Assembly (NCBI GenBank): GCA_029891385.1
Contig: CM057230.1
Coordinates: forward strand, 20,402,847-20,466,846
Length of the DNA: 64,000 nucleotides
From: Erythroxylum novogranatense
Lineage: Eukaryota > Streptophyta > Magnoliopsida > Malpighiales > Erythroxylaceae
Reading direction: 5' to 3'
Each line of letters begins with the position of its first letter. Position 1 is the first letter of the stretch. The notes under the pieces were generated by a model that was not told the DNA's origin, made no database searches, and saw nothing but the letters and a program-made list of their open reading frames with translations. Made by a program: the position numbers and the translations under genes. Below are positions 25,601 through 37,100 of the stretch, piece after piece.

Positions 25601-26200
25601 AACGACAAGTTTAGAGATTTCTGAAACCACTAAAGATCGTTCTGATTGACTTCTGTAGCCCATCCCCAAAGTAACGGTCTCATGAGAACACCAAGAAAAG
25701 ATAATGAGTGCTCTCAAGAAGCGCTAGATGGCCGAAAGACCTGGTGGAAGAACTAGACGAAGTATTGTGGGATAGAACCACAATCAACGGAGCCACAGGG
25801 AAACACTGCTCGTGATGACCTTCGGTAGAAGCTTTAGTTTCAATGAGAGGCGATCGCAATCAAAGGGTTTCGCCTATGAAGAAGAGCGGAATGATGAAGC
25901 CCGCAGAGAACTCGCTCTCCTCGGTGAGGATAGAGAAATGGCAAATACCGCTCGTTCGCCCATCGAGCAAAAGGCTACCAAATTCTACAATGTAAGGGTT
26001 AAGCCGAAGCGATGTAAAGGTAGGTGGTTACGCCCCACTAAAAGCCGAGGCGGCCGGGAAGCATCCCGGAAAGCTCGAACAGACGTGGGAAGGACCTTAT
26101 CGAGTGATTAAGCAAGTCGGGCATGGTTCTTACATCCTCGCCGATGCGAAGGGAAGGTTCTACCAAGACCTTGGAACTCACGAAACTCAAGGCGTTTCTA
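22638..26200 (+). pseudogene. Tat pol: protease, RT, RNase H, archaeal-type RNase H, integrase
   Basis: A weak protease remnant (LLYYEAFKRMKVPKID) lies at about 22660. RT follows with LANVVLVKKKNG-like pieces, LLSFLDAFSGYHQIQM, TYCYQVMPFGLKSAGATYQRL and the catalytic box YVDDMVVKS near 23705. The first RNase H ends PIEKLVISLIMAARKLRPYF. After a stop near 24370, a second RNase H of archaeal type appears with LFVDGSSN, NNEAEYEALIVGLQ, YSDSQVVVDQV and AKADALSK. Integrase follows with an HHCC remnant (CGNHIGGRMLAH, then CEACQ) and the core start PFAQWGMDILG, TKWVEAEAV. The C-terminal part (FYNVRVKPKR, VIKQVGHGSYILAD) ends near 26200. At least five breaks are visible. The two-RNase-H order is the family signature. 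Confidence 0.9.
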
Positions 26201-26384
26201 CCAAAGAGATAAGTTTTATTCTAGTTAATTTTCCTTATTATCATTTTGTATACATGTGGGTACCTTTTTCCGTCCCCCGCCAGCGTGTTTTTAACTACCA
26301 CGCCTCGTTATCATCAATAAAGGGGTTTCAGATTTCTTGGCAATAAAAAGTTCCATCATGTGTGGCAAAGAGTAAAAAATCCAA

Positions 26385-27000
26385 TCAGCCATCGCTCGAC
26401 ATCTCCATAGATCGACTACGATCGGTCGGGTCCCCAAGATAAGATCCTTAGGACCCTCGTCCGGCATCTCCATAGACCGACTACGGTCGGTTGGGTCGCC
26501 AAGACAAGATCCTTGGGACCTCGCTCGAAATCTCCATAGATCGACTACGATCGGTCGGGTCGCCAAGACAAGATCCTTGGGACCTCATTCGCCATCGCTT
26601 CAAGATTCCATAGATCGACTACAATGGTCGGTCGACAAGACAAGATCCTTGGGACCCTCACCCGGCATCTCCATAGACAGACTACGGTCGGTCGGGTCGC
26701 CAAGACAAGATCCTTGGGACCTCGCTCGAAATCTCCATAGACCGACTACGATCGGTCGGGTCGCCAAGACAAGATCCTTGGGACCCTCGTTCGTCATCTC
26801 CATAGACCGACTATGGCCGGACGGATCGCCAAGACAAGATCCTTGGGACCCTCGCTCGACATCTCCATTGACCAACTACGGTCGGTCAGGACGCCAAGAC
26901 AAGTCTCTTGGGACCCTCGCTCGACATCGACACAAATCGACTGCGGTCGATCGGTCGCCAAGGTGAGATCCTTGGGACCTCAATTCGGACTCTACTATAA
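26385..27000 (+). repeat. Tandem array with 64-65 bp period in the Tat 3' region
   Basis: Nine imperfect units each contain CATAGACCGACTACGGTCGG and then CAAGACAAGATCCTTGGGAC. The start of AGATCC recurs at about 26442, 26507, 26571, 26643, 26708, 26772, 26837, (26902, variant) and 26966, so the spacing is 64-65 bp with one 72 bp interval. Each unit holds the palindrome-like CGACTACGGTCGGTCG. Open frames on both strands here are artefacts of the repeat. Confidence 0.9.
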
Positions 27001-27159
27001 GTCGACCTCGAAGCCGGTCGACTACGAGCAACTTCATCAAAACTCAACATACATCGAAAGTAAAGAGCATAAATACGGAAAAAGACATCAGGAAAAAGTG
27101 AGGCAAAAGTAAAGTTTCATTAATATCAATTTGCCCTGGTCACAAGTCCACCAGTGAGC

Positions 27160-29432
27160 CTCAAAAGTCTACGAAGGAAAGTAGGAGGATGCCCAGAGAA
27201 CCCTCGGGCGGGCGGAAAAGCCAAGCGGAGCAGGGTCCAAGGAGCGGCCGGAGAAGTATCTTCACGAGGAAGCTCGTCCTCCTCAGCGAGCTAAGATCCA
27301 GCCTCATTCGGATCGGCCTCCGGTCCTCCATGGCTCTCTCCACACTTCCTCCGAGAAAGGCCAAGGTGGTAGGAAGCAACGGCTCAGTAAACCTCTCGAA
27401 CGAAGGACCGTCCACCCTCAGAACGCAGACATTATAACAATTCTTCAAGATCACGAGGGCGGTCGAGGAGAACTCAAGCACTCCTCCCAGAAGAACCGCC
27501 TCGCCATCGCAGGATCGCCTCAATCCTTTGTTCCTTCACGGAGACTCGCACCTCCTCAACGTATCCTCGGTTTGGGCATGGTCCCGAGGGATTTCTCCTC
27601 GAGCACCCTCTCCACTCAAGCCGCCTCGAACGCCAAGATATTCCTGGACGGCTTGTTCCTACCGCCATTGCCCTTACCCTTCGGCCTCCTCCGTGAGCCG
27701 AGCCTTCAAGCTCCTCCTCCTCCTCTCCCAAAGCAAGCTGGGTTCTCGTGACATCGCTCCTCCTCCCAGAGTTTCTTGTCCTCCTCCAAGGAAGAAAGTT
27801 GAGCCCGGGAGAAGTCTCTTTCCTCTCTGATCTCCGAGAGCTCTGTCTTCAAACCATCCACCTGCTCCAGGAGGGAATTGATCTCCCGATTCAACAGATC
27901 GATTCGCTGATGCGTGAACAAAGTGAGAGCCACATCCCTCATGGAATTGCGGATGACGCGGCTCATCATCTCCTCAAGACTTAACTCATCAAAGCGCTCC
28001 TCGTCTGAAGGAGGAATAACCTTCTCAGCGAGATGACGAGCCACTTCGGCATCAGCGATAGAGGCAGTCTTCTCGAGGCTAATCGCCACCTCCCACTTGT
28101 CGGCACTCCCCGCCGGCTTCTTCCCTTTACCCTAGGTGGACGGGGCAACACGATCTCTCACTTTTTCTTTCCCCTTGCTTCGGTCCAAGGGGCAAGGAGG
28201 TCGGTCGACCGCTTGAGAAGATCGATCGACTACTTGGGGAGGTCGGTCGACTACCTGAGCCCCCCTCCTCCTCTTCAGAGGTCGTTCAACCTCCTCCTCC
28301 TCCTCCTCGATCACAACCAGGTACTCACCAAAGTGACGACCACAAAGAGGGCCACGGGCGGCTCGGAGATTTGTCGGAGGAACATTCCGCTGTCTCTAAG
28401 CAATTGGTCGAACAACCATCGAACGGCCTCGCCTATCTCCTCGACCTCGACTCAAGGCCCCATGACTGACGCTACCTCATGACTTGGGAGGCCGGGAAAG
28501 TATTAACCTTGACCATGGTCGCACAAACAAAGAAAGCAAGTTAGAAATCGAACCAAAACTTACAAGTAAGGAAAATAAATCAACCATGAGAGGTCAACCA
28601 GGCGGGGCAGTTCCCTCTCTTAGCCCGCCAACTTCTTGCGGGGTCAATCAAAGAGAGTCGGCGAGGCCCCCCACAGATCCCGAAATAAGCCGAGCTCCTT
28701 TATACGGCTGACCACCTCTCGCTCCTCCCTAGAAAGGAATAGACCTAATGGGTCATTCCATCGCTCGACTAGGGGATACCTCCACGGCTGGGACTCGGAA
28801 GAAGACCCCAGAGGCTTCACGAAGAAATATTTCGTTCGCCAACCGGTAATTTTGCCAGACGTCCCAGCTGGGCGATACCGGGCATCCTTATACATCAGGG
28901 AAGGGATCCCATCCCCAGAACTCGGACTCTGGCTCATCCTTAAGAAGTGGCGCAAGATGTTAACCGAGGGCGAACAACCGAATTGGTGGCACAGCAACAT
29001 AAGTCCATTAATGAACCTCCACCCATTCAGAGGAATCTGACTCGGCTTTAGTTGATAGTTTGCGCACACTTCATCCACGATCGGCACTTACGGTAGCCTC
29101 AAGCTCCCGACCGAGAAGAAATACTCAGAGACGGCAATCCACCTACCTCTGTTGCTGTCGATCCTTTCATCCCCCGAGGACAGCCTAGGCTCCCAGGACC
29201 GAGGGATACCGTTCCTAACAATCGACCTACTCAACTCCGCCGCAGACATCTTCGATTTGCCTTTGGGCAATTCTTTTACTACCAGCCCATCTCTCCGCTC
29301 CCTTGTCGTAATCTCTTCAACATCCCCCAACCTTGACACCGCCGTCACCTCAGCCATAACTTCCGACGACCTCTCGTCAACACAATCCTTTGGAGAAACC
29401 CCACTCCGAGAACCGGTAGACGACATGCTCAC
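27160..29432 (-). pseudogene. Antisense gene of the Tat element (gypsy-type transposon protein, PF04195-like), broken
   Basis: On the strand opposite to pol, a frame from 29432 encodes a Ser-rich leader, then PRSWEPRLSSGDERI and YFFSVGSLRLP. An in-frame TAA at 29088-29090 follows, after which it reads PIVDEVCANYQLKPSQIPL and NGWRFINGLMLLCHQFG. That segment resembles the N-terminal domain called putative gypsy-type transposon protein (PF04195). After a broken stretch come an acidic/basic linker (EEEEEEVERPLKRRRG, VVDRPPQVVDRSSQ) and a coiled-coil region (27706-28089: EINSLLEQVDGLKTELSEI). This N-domain, linker and coiled-coil layout is that of known Tat antisense ORF proteins. Their function is unknown. 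Breaks suggest no product from this copy. Confidence 0.7.
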
Positions 29433-30191
29433 TAAGAGGAAATTTAGAAGAGGAAACTAAGGGAAATGGACGTACCTATTTAGTGGTAAGAGATCGAAAA
29501 ATTGAGCAACGCCAAAGAAAACCTTTGAGAACTGAGAATAAGAAAGAGCAGAGGAAAGCAAGAGGACAGCAAGAATGAAATGAGCGTGAAGAAAAGCAAA
29601 CCGTCTGTCGACCCTGAACACTAATAGGGAAAACGTTTGAATTGCGATCCATCCAAAACCCGACGCGTGGAGAAAATCCGAGCTGCTCCTGGACATGCGG
29701 CACAATCTGAACGGAGACAAATTAGGGTTAATCGAACCGGAAGAAGCGCGCGAATAAATGAAAGGACGACGGATACGGTAATCTGCATAAAGACGATACG
29801 CTCCAGATTCTCAAAAGTCGCCGATAAAGACGCACCGTCAAATAATAAATGCTTCAAGTACCTTCACACGCCCGCTAATGATGACCACCCGACCTGCTTT
29901 AGCATGAACTGTCGCGCAATAAGTGCCGAGGCTGACCAGTTGGAGCATTCAGTCGACCAACCCCAGTACGAGCGGTCACCCTCAACTAGTCGGCACCCAA
30001 TTGATCTAAACTATCCGGGTTGTCCCATGACCGGGCTACAACAACAACGCCCGACCGATCGACTACTCCATTTAGCTGACCTACAGACGAGCTATACCTC
30101 AATGCTCAACCGATCGCCCCAATCACAAGTCGTTCTATGTTCGAGCTGCGAAACCTCTACATACTCCTTCGACCCTTCTCTACGCTCAGGC
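29433..30191. other. Tat spacer between antisense gene and polypurine tract
   Basis: This mixed-composition sequence has no clear protein on either strand. It lies immediately upstream of the antisense gene and would be the place for its promoter. CGACCGATCG-like motifs occur several times. Confidence 0.45.
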
Positions 30192-30210
30192 TCGAGGAGT
30201 AGGGGGCTTA
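30192..30210 (+). other. Polypurine tract of the Tat element
   Basis: GAGGAGTAGGGGGCTTA lies directly before the TGGTCGG start of the 3' LTR, as expected for the plus-strand primer. Confidence 0.85.
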
Positions 30211-30624
30211 TGGTCGGTCGACAGCAGTCGGTCCGGATCCATCCGAACGACACGTAATGATCGGTCCACTCTTCAGAAGATCAGTCTTATGCCTAGACCC
30301 ATGCCCTCCTTGGCCCATCCGTAGAAGGAAGTCTCCCATGCAAACACGTAAAGACCTAAACCTAACTGCAAAACCATATATAAGGTATAATTTTCCCATA
30401 ATTGAGGTACGAAATCATAACCTAGTTGTTTTCTCTGCTCTCTGCATTGATCAACCTCACCTTCACCAAAAGACCGACTTGAAGGCGGAGGGCTAATCGG
30501 GACACAACCCCCGACGAGCCTTCTTTGTTTTGCAGGTATCTTCATGTCGGATTCATCATAGAAAGCAGCAGACTTATGGATCAGAACGGCAATGTACAGT
30601 TCAGCCAAAATCCGGCAGAACCAA
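30211..30624 (+). repeat. 3' LTR of the Tat element
   Basis: It ends AACCA directly before the AATTC target duplication. The TATA motif TATATAAGG is at 30377-30385. Compared with the 5' LTR it has a CTCTGCAT-type insertion near 30438 and small gaps near 30483. Confidence 0.92.
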
Positions 30625-30629
30625 ATTCA

Positions 30630-33360
30630 ATCATACATGTTAAACTTAAGGCTCGCTAACCTCGCATTGTGACTATTGTAATTTCTTTGGCAAAGTTGTC
30701 ATAGGATAAATTTAACATAAAATACTATAAAACCAATAAATTTGTTAATATCATTACTCAGTCAATTGCCGTCCTATGGGATGCACGCCGATGAGAACTT
30801 CCAATAAGGCATCTTATGCTTAAAAAAATAGATCTAATGTTGTGCGCAGGCAGGTCTAGGCCCTAGCAGCCTTGGGTGGGCCTGAACGATCTCAACTTAA
30901 ACTATTGTCATCTCTAAATTTTAGGAATTTTTAAGTATTAAAAATTTAGAGTTGCTCTAAGTAAGTTCTAATTAATAATTATAGTAGAAGATTGACATTA
31001 TTTTCTTTTCCCAGGAAGAGAATGAACCATTTCCTTTTCTTTTTCTTTATTTTCTTTTTAGAACTTAATCCTAATTGACTAATAATTAAGGATTCTATAT
31101 ATATGTAATGTTTTCACTATTTTTTTTTAATAATCATAATACAATTGACACCCTTTGACCTATTTGAATGTTGATTATCTCGAAACAATCAAATTCTTAG
31201 GGATAGCAATCTGTTGGCTGAGGCCCAGGTCGAATTATTATTTCTTTTAAAAATAATGATCAAAACAATGCTGTTTTGTATTTGCTTGTTGTCCAAGTTG
31301 TACCTGACTAGAGGCCCGATCGGGCCCATCGGGCTAGAAACCCAATTTAACCCAACCATGGCCTGTTGGCTTCGGATTGGTTGAGCCAAACTCGAACTCA
31401 TTTGTCAACTCTACAAATTCTTGTCTAATCATCATCATCATCATCATCACACTCAGGTTGAAATCTTGCAGTAAAGCGAGATCTGAGGAGGTATAATAAT
31501 ACGCAACCTTACCTCTACATAGTAAATAGACTATTTCCTGATTTGTGACAAGAAAATAATGATGCAAGTTAAAAGAATATAAAAAAAGCATGACATGCAA
31601 AATATTTAAGTAAATAAAATTACCATAAATGCATAAGGATCATAATAATAATAAAAAATAAAAAAAAATAAAAAATAAAATAATGATAAAACTACTACTA
31701 AACAATTTCTTGTCTATTATCCTTATATTTTTGTTCAATTTTATTTAATTTCTTCAAATAAATATATGATTCTTGTCATCAAATAAACATATACAAAACT
31801 CTTTCTAAAATAGTTTATCCAGAAGTTTCTTGTCTATTTAAAACGCTATTTTTAAATATTTTATATAATTTAAGCTAATCTTTCCAGTCTATAATGATGT
31901 AATAAACAACTCAATTTATTTTAATTAATATTTAATACAAATTCATTATATATGTATATATATTTCTCATGTTATAATAAATATAGGAATGTACATTTAA
32001 AACATACAAGATAATTTAACTTATAGGTTATCTTAACATAAAGCACATTCAGTAATTATGATCTATAAGAACCTTAGTTTTTTAGGCATGAAAATTAAAC
32101 ATACAAAAGAAAGTGAAAGAACGCTTCCTTTATATAAGAAAATCTATAAGTTAAATAAAGCATAGAATTTGTAATTTACTCTTACAAGTACATTTTAGGA
32201 ATTCAGGATTTAATTGAAAGAAATTAACTTGTAGACAAACTAATGAAATTGTTAAATCAATACAAAAATAAGTAAATTATTCAATTGAAATAGTAAAACT
32301 ATTGTATTGTTTTCCACATAAATAGTTGATATATAATTTTATTTCTACAATCAATTTTAAGAAATATATATATTTGTTTATAACTCTATAGGACAAAATC
32401 TAATTATAATAATTAATTAAAATAATATATAGTTTCAATTTAAGATATTAATTAAATAAATCTTTTACTAAAATATGTTTTCTCAAAATAACAAATGAAT
32501 AATTTGAAAGTTGAATGTGAATTTAAATTTAAGAGATATGAAAATGGTTGACGAAGAGTACATTATAAAGTAAAGATTTTACCTCCACACATTAGAGATG
32601 GATTTTGTTGAATTAGGAATTTTAGGACAATTGAGGGTTTTGATGAAACTTAATAACAATGCTTAAAAACTCTATCGATCGACTGTAAAAATTTTGAATT
32701 GACTAATTTTTTGTTCAGTTTTTAATTTTAAGTTAAATTTATTTTAATAATTTTGTTGTTAAATATTAATCAATTTAATAATTAATTGGTCAATTTTATT
32801 GATTAATAAATTATTATAAATTAAATTAAACTAATTAATTTTTATTTAATAATTTTAATTAAAATTTATATTATTTGATGTGTAAATATTATCTTTTAAT
32901 CCTCTTTTAATTCTTTAATTTTATTCAATTTTAATCAGTTTTATAACGATTTAATAATTCATAATAAAAGAGAAAATATATTAATATTTAATAGTAAATA
33001 TTTACAAAAGTTAGAGTTTAAGTTTGTTATAATAAAATTTGAAAATGTTAGAATTATATTTTAATCATAAAGTTGGTTCTAAATGTTAAAATTAAAATAT
33101 ATTTTAACAAGTATTTAAATAAATTATTTTGATATTATATCATAAATTTAAATTATTTAATTAAAATTAGGATCGTATCAATATTATTTTAAATATGTTA
33201 AAATATAAATAAAACTAATTAAAATCTTTTAAAAAGTTAACCTATTTTGGTTTTCTAAATAATATAATTAAATTGCATTTTGTTAAAGTCAAAAAATATA
33301 TTATACAAATATCGTCTTTTTACTATTTTTCAACAAAATAAAGAGCCCCCTCCTGCTTCC
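30630..33360. other. AT-rich intergenic DNA upstream of eIF3a
   Basis: No gene is seen on either strand. Composition becomes extremely AT-rich from about 31600 to 33320. It contains an ATC microsatellite (31428-31449). The eIF3a promoter should lie at its right end. Confidence 0.55.
31428..31449. repeat. (ATC)n microsatellite
   Basis: About seven uninterrupted ATC units occur here. Confidence 0.9.
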
Positions 33361-34156
33361 GTGAACAAAAACCCCTACTTGTTCTGTTCTCTTCTCCTCT
33401 CTTGCGCAGCCACTCCTACAACATAAGGCAAATCGAACGATCTTTCAGGTTACTACGAACGTCTGTTGGCTGTCTTCGGCAACATCTCTGATTACGTAAA
33501 ATTTGGGGAGGAGACGTGGCCTTGCCTAAGTTCTTCTTGAATCATTTTGGGGGTACGAAGAAGGCTGATTTTGGCGGAACATTTTGGTGATTATAGAAGC
33601 TCCATATCTTTGTTGAAATATTCTTGATATTGTTTTACTTATGTTTGGGGATACACGTTTACACATTTCGGATGCTTAATATTTCGGAATGCACTGTTGT
33701 TATCTTTATCAGTTTTACTCTTTTAAAAATTAAGGCGATAGTTTCGAACTATAATTTTTAATTTGATCTAGGATTATATTCGTTTAATAGAAGTTCTAGC
33801 CAGTGTTATCAGTTTCTGAAAAAGAAAGGGAGGCAATTTCTGTTCAGGATTTAACTAGTGTATTTTTGGATGAAGGCAGAGAATAGGTTCACTGAAAGAA
33901 AGTACATAAATGGGTTGAAAGAACGATTTGTCCTGAAAATCCAAATTTGTGACGAAGTTGGACGTGATTGTATAAGAAAATGTGAGAAATTCTTTACATA
34001 TACTTACTTTTATTGAAATTATTATTGGTTAGGTTTAGGGTTTGGTGTTTAGCGTTGGAATATCTATTTGTTGTAAATTATCATATTCTCGTATTCTTCA
34101 AACTCGATCTTCGTTTGTTTTCAGCAGCTTAAAGTTTTTAACTTTTTGGTGGGGGC
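33361..34156 (+). promoter_or_regulatory. Probable 5' leader of eIF3a with a leader intron
   Basis: After the AT-rich spacer, a CT-rich tract (CTTCTCCTCTCTTGCGCAG, about 33390-33408) resembles a plant transcription start region. A CAG/GTTACT-type donor near 33448 and an acceptor TTTTCAG near 34118-34124 would define a leader intron of about 0.7 kb ending 33 bases before the ATG. Leader introns are common in plant translation-factor genes. No transcript data are available here, so the boundaries are inferred. Confidence 0.4.
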
Positions 34157-37100
34157 ATGGCGACGTTTGCTAAACCGGAGAACGCTCTGAAGAGGGCTGA
34201 AGGTGAGTTTGCTTCAGAGCTTTCGGCTCTTGTTTATCCATGTTTACTGCTTATATTTGTCTACTGACCCTAAAGCTCCATCTTTTCTAGGATTTCCTTA
34301 ATTTGGGCTCTAGCTTTTTGTTTTGTGGATTTGATCCTTTTGTTTATTTAACTCAAGATGCCCTTCTTTTCCGATCTTTTTGCGCTCAATTGTTGGGATA
34401 ATTGAAAAAACCTCAGTTGATTACGTGTTAACAGCTGAACAATGAGTCATTTTACAATATTTTTGCTTATGTAGATGGTTATTGTTTCCTGTTTTTGACT
34501 CGAGCAATTTGGTGTATTTCTTTATGATATGTGGTTGTAGAGCTTATTAATGTCGGGCAGAAACTTGATGCCCTGCAAGCTCTTCATGGTCTCATTACCT
34601 CAAAGAGGTACCGGGCATGGCAAAAGACGCTTGAGAGGATTATGTTCAAGTATGTTGAGCTATGTGTTGACATGAGGAAAGGTAGGTTTGCCAAAGATGG
34701 GCTGATACAATACCGAATTGTGTGTCAACAAGTTAATGTTAGTTCCTTGGAGGAGGTCATCAAGCATTTCATGCATCTCTCCACTGAGAAAGCTGAGCAG
34801 GCACGTAGTCAGGCACAAGCCTTGGAAGAAGCTCTTGATGTTGATGATCTTGAAGCGGATAAAAGACCTGAGGATCTGATGCTTAGTTACGTCAGTGGAG
34901 AAAAGGGTAAAGATAGGTCTGATCGTGAACTTGTAACCCCTTGGTTCAAGTTTTTGTGGGAGACCTATAGAACCGTGCTTGAAATATTACGGAACAACTC
35001 AAAGTTGGAGGCACTATACGCGGTAACACTTAATGACATTCCTTTCATGTTTTAGATAATTCTTTCATGCCATCAGATATCCTGTTGCATTATTATAAGC
35101 ATCTACTTTGCACTGTGCAAATTGAGCACTCTTGTGCATGATAGTAGATGTGGATATTTACTGAACACATGTTATCAACAGATGACAGCACATCGAGCCT
35201 TTCAATTCTGCAAGCAGTACAAACGAACAACAGAATTCAGGCGATTGTGTGAGATAATTAGGAATCACCTAGCAAACCTCAACAAATATAGAGACCAAAG
35301 GGACCGACCTGATCTTTCATCCCCAGAAAGCTTGCAGCTGTATCTTGATACACGATTTGAGCAGCTGAAAATTGCTACTGAGCTTGAGCTCTGGCAGGTA
35401 TGTGGGATGACACTTTGTGTATGAACAGAGTAGTCATATGTCAAGGTGTCTGACCAAAATTGACTATTGATTACCATGATGGGTACAAGCTAAAGTTATT
35501 ACCTTTTACTTTCCTGATTCTTGTATACAGGAAGCCTTTCGGTCCATTGAAGATATTCATGGTTTAATGTGTATGGTTAAGAAAACTCCCAAGCCATCTT
35601 TGATGGTTGTTTATTATGCCAAGTTAACAGAAGTTTTCTGGATTTCATCAAGTCATCTTTATCATGCATATGCATGGATAAAGCTTTTTACCCTTCAGAA
35701 AAGCTTCAACAAGAACTTAAGCCAAAAGGATTTGCAGTTGATAGCCTCATCTGTCGTTTTGGCTGCACTAGCTGTGGCACCCTATGACCATAAACGTGGT
35801 GCATCCCATCTGGAACTTGAAAATGAGAAAGAACGCAATTTGAAAATGGCCAATCTCATTGAGTTCAATTTAGATCCTAAATCTGAGAATAGGGAACCGG
35901 TATATGCTTCTCACAAATCATATTTCCTTTTTTTTTTTTTTCACATTTTCATTCTTTTACTGTATAACACTGATTTTCTCATTCTGGTGATGTTATTTGC
36001 AGCTTTCAAGGTCATCCCTTTTGTCTGAATTGGTAAGTTCAAACTTATTGCTATTGCACATCCACTTGTAGATTCGTCCATATGTTCAGATGCATAGATA
36101 GCAGCATACATGGAGACAAACACAATCTCACACATATTTATCTCCTCAAGAACTTATTAGTGTTTGATTAATTGTGAAGATGATTCAGATTTTCATTTAA
36201 GTATCTCAAGGTCCAACATAATTTAAAGTGACATTGCTTCCTTTTGATTGACTCCTCATAACAAGTATACCCTGCAGTAAATAGTGTCTGAGTGGTCTGC
36301 TTTCACAATTTGTAGTGTCAAATGTGGATATCTGATGTATTTGTTTTGAATTGTTCAACTTTTAGGTTTCCAAAGGTGTAATGAGCTGCGCAACGCAGGA
36401 GGTTAAAGATCTCTTTCATCTTTTGGAACACGAGTTTCTCCCACTTGATCTTGCAGCAAAGACACAGCCCTTGTTGTCAAAAATTTCAAAACTTGGAGGA
36501 AAGCTTGCTTCAGCTTCTTCTGTGCCTGAAGTCCAACTTTCACAATATGTTCCTGCTATTGAAAAGCTTGCAACCCTGAGGTTGCTTCAACAGGTTTAGG
36601 ATTGGCACTGTTGTTTCTTCTCTGTTGGGTTTCTTATTAGTGCAACTGTATTCCTTTTTCTATATCATTTTCTTTTAATGCTTTTCTAGGTCTCTCAAGT
36701 CTATCAAACAATGACGATTGAGCGCTTGTCTCAAATTATCCCTTTTTTTGATTTTACTACGGTGGAGAAAATTTCTGTTGATGCTGCGGAGCATAATTTT
36801 TTGGCTATGAAAGTTGACCACATGAAGAACATCACAGTTTTTGGTAATTTGGTATGTTCTATTAACTAAGTTTTTGATGCTTGTGTCCCTCCTCTCCTCA
36901 TAGAGTTCCTCTTCTCTATTGCTGGCATGATAACAACGCAGTTGCCTCACAGCTCATGTTCGTGAACATTTGTTTTGGTGATTGATTCTTCCTAGATGTG
37001 TTTCTTATTGTTTCTGTTTCTGTAAACATATATGCTAGCTTTTCTAGGCGTTGCTTATATAAATGCATTATGGTGGTTTAGGAACCTGCATTGTAGTCAA

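Larger units (their letters stand above)
20402..30624 (+). mobile_element. Ty3/gypsy element of the Tat lineage, full length but decayed
   Basis: Two short LTRs (20402-20812 and 30211-30624) start TGGTCGG and end AACCA, and the whole is flanked by an exact AATTC duplication (20397-20401 and 30625-30629). The plus-strand order is gag, protease, RT, RNase H, a second RNase H, integrase. About 4 kb follows that holds a tandem array and an antisense reading frame, then a polypurine tract and the 3' LTR. A second, archaeal-type RNase H and a long 3' region with an antisense ORF are known hallmarks of Tat elements (for example Ogre, Retand and Grande relatives). Coding frames are interrupted. Confidence 0.92.

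Noticed and set aside
26291..26966. Overlapping open frames on both strands.
   Set aside because: They are by-products of a tandem repeat whose period keeps frames open; the translated products are just repeat copies.
26385..27000. Possible CRISPR-like array (regular 64-65 bp repeats).
   Set aside because: The repeats are contiguous tandem units without unique spacers, inside a plant retrotransposon.
27189..28711. Plus-strand frames across the Tat 3' region.
   Set aside because: The opposite strand holds the PF04195-like and coiled-coil protein; the plus-strand products show only Pro/Ser-rich shadow composition.
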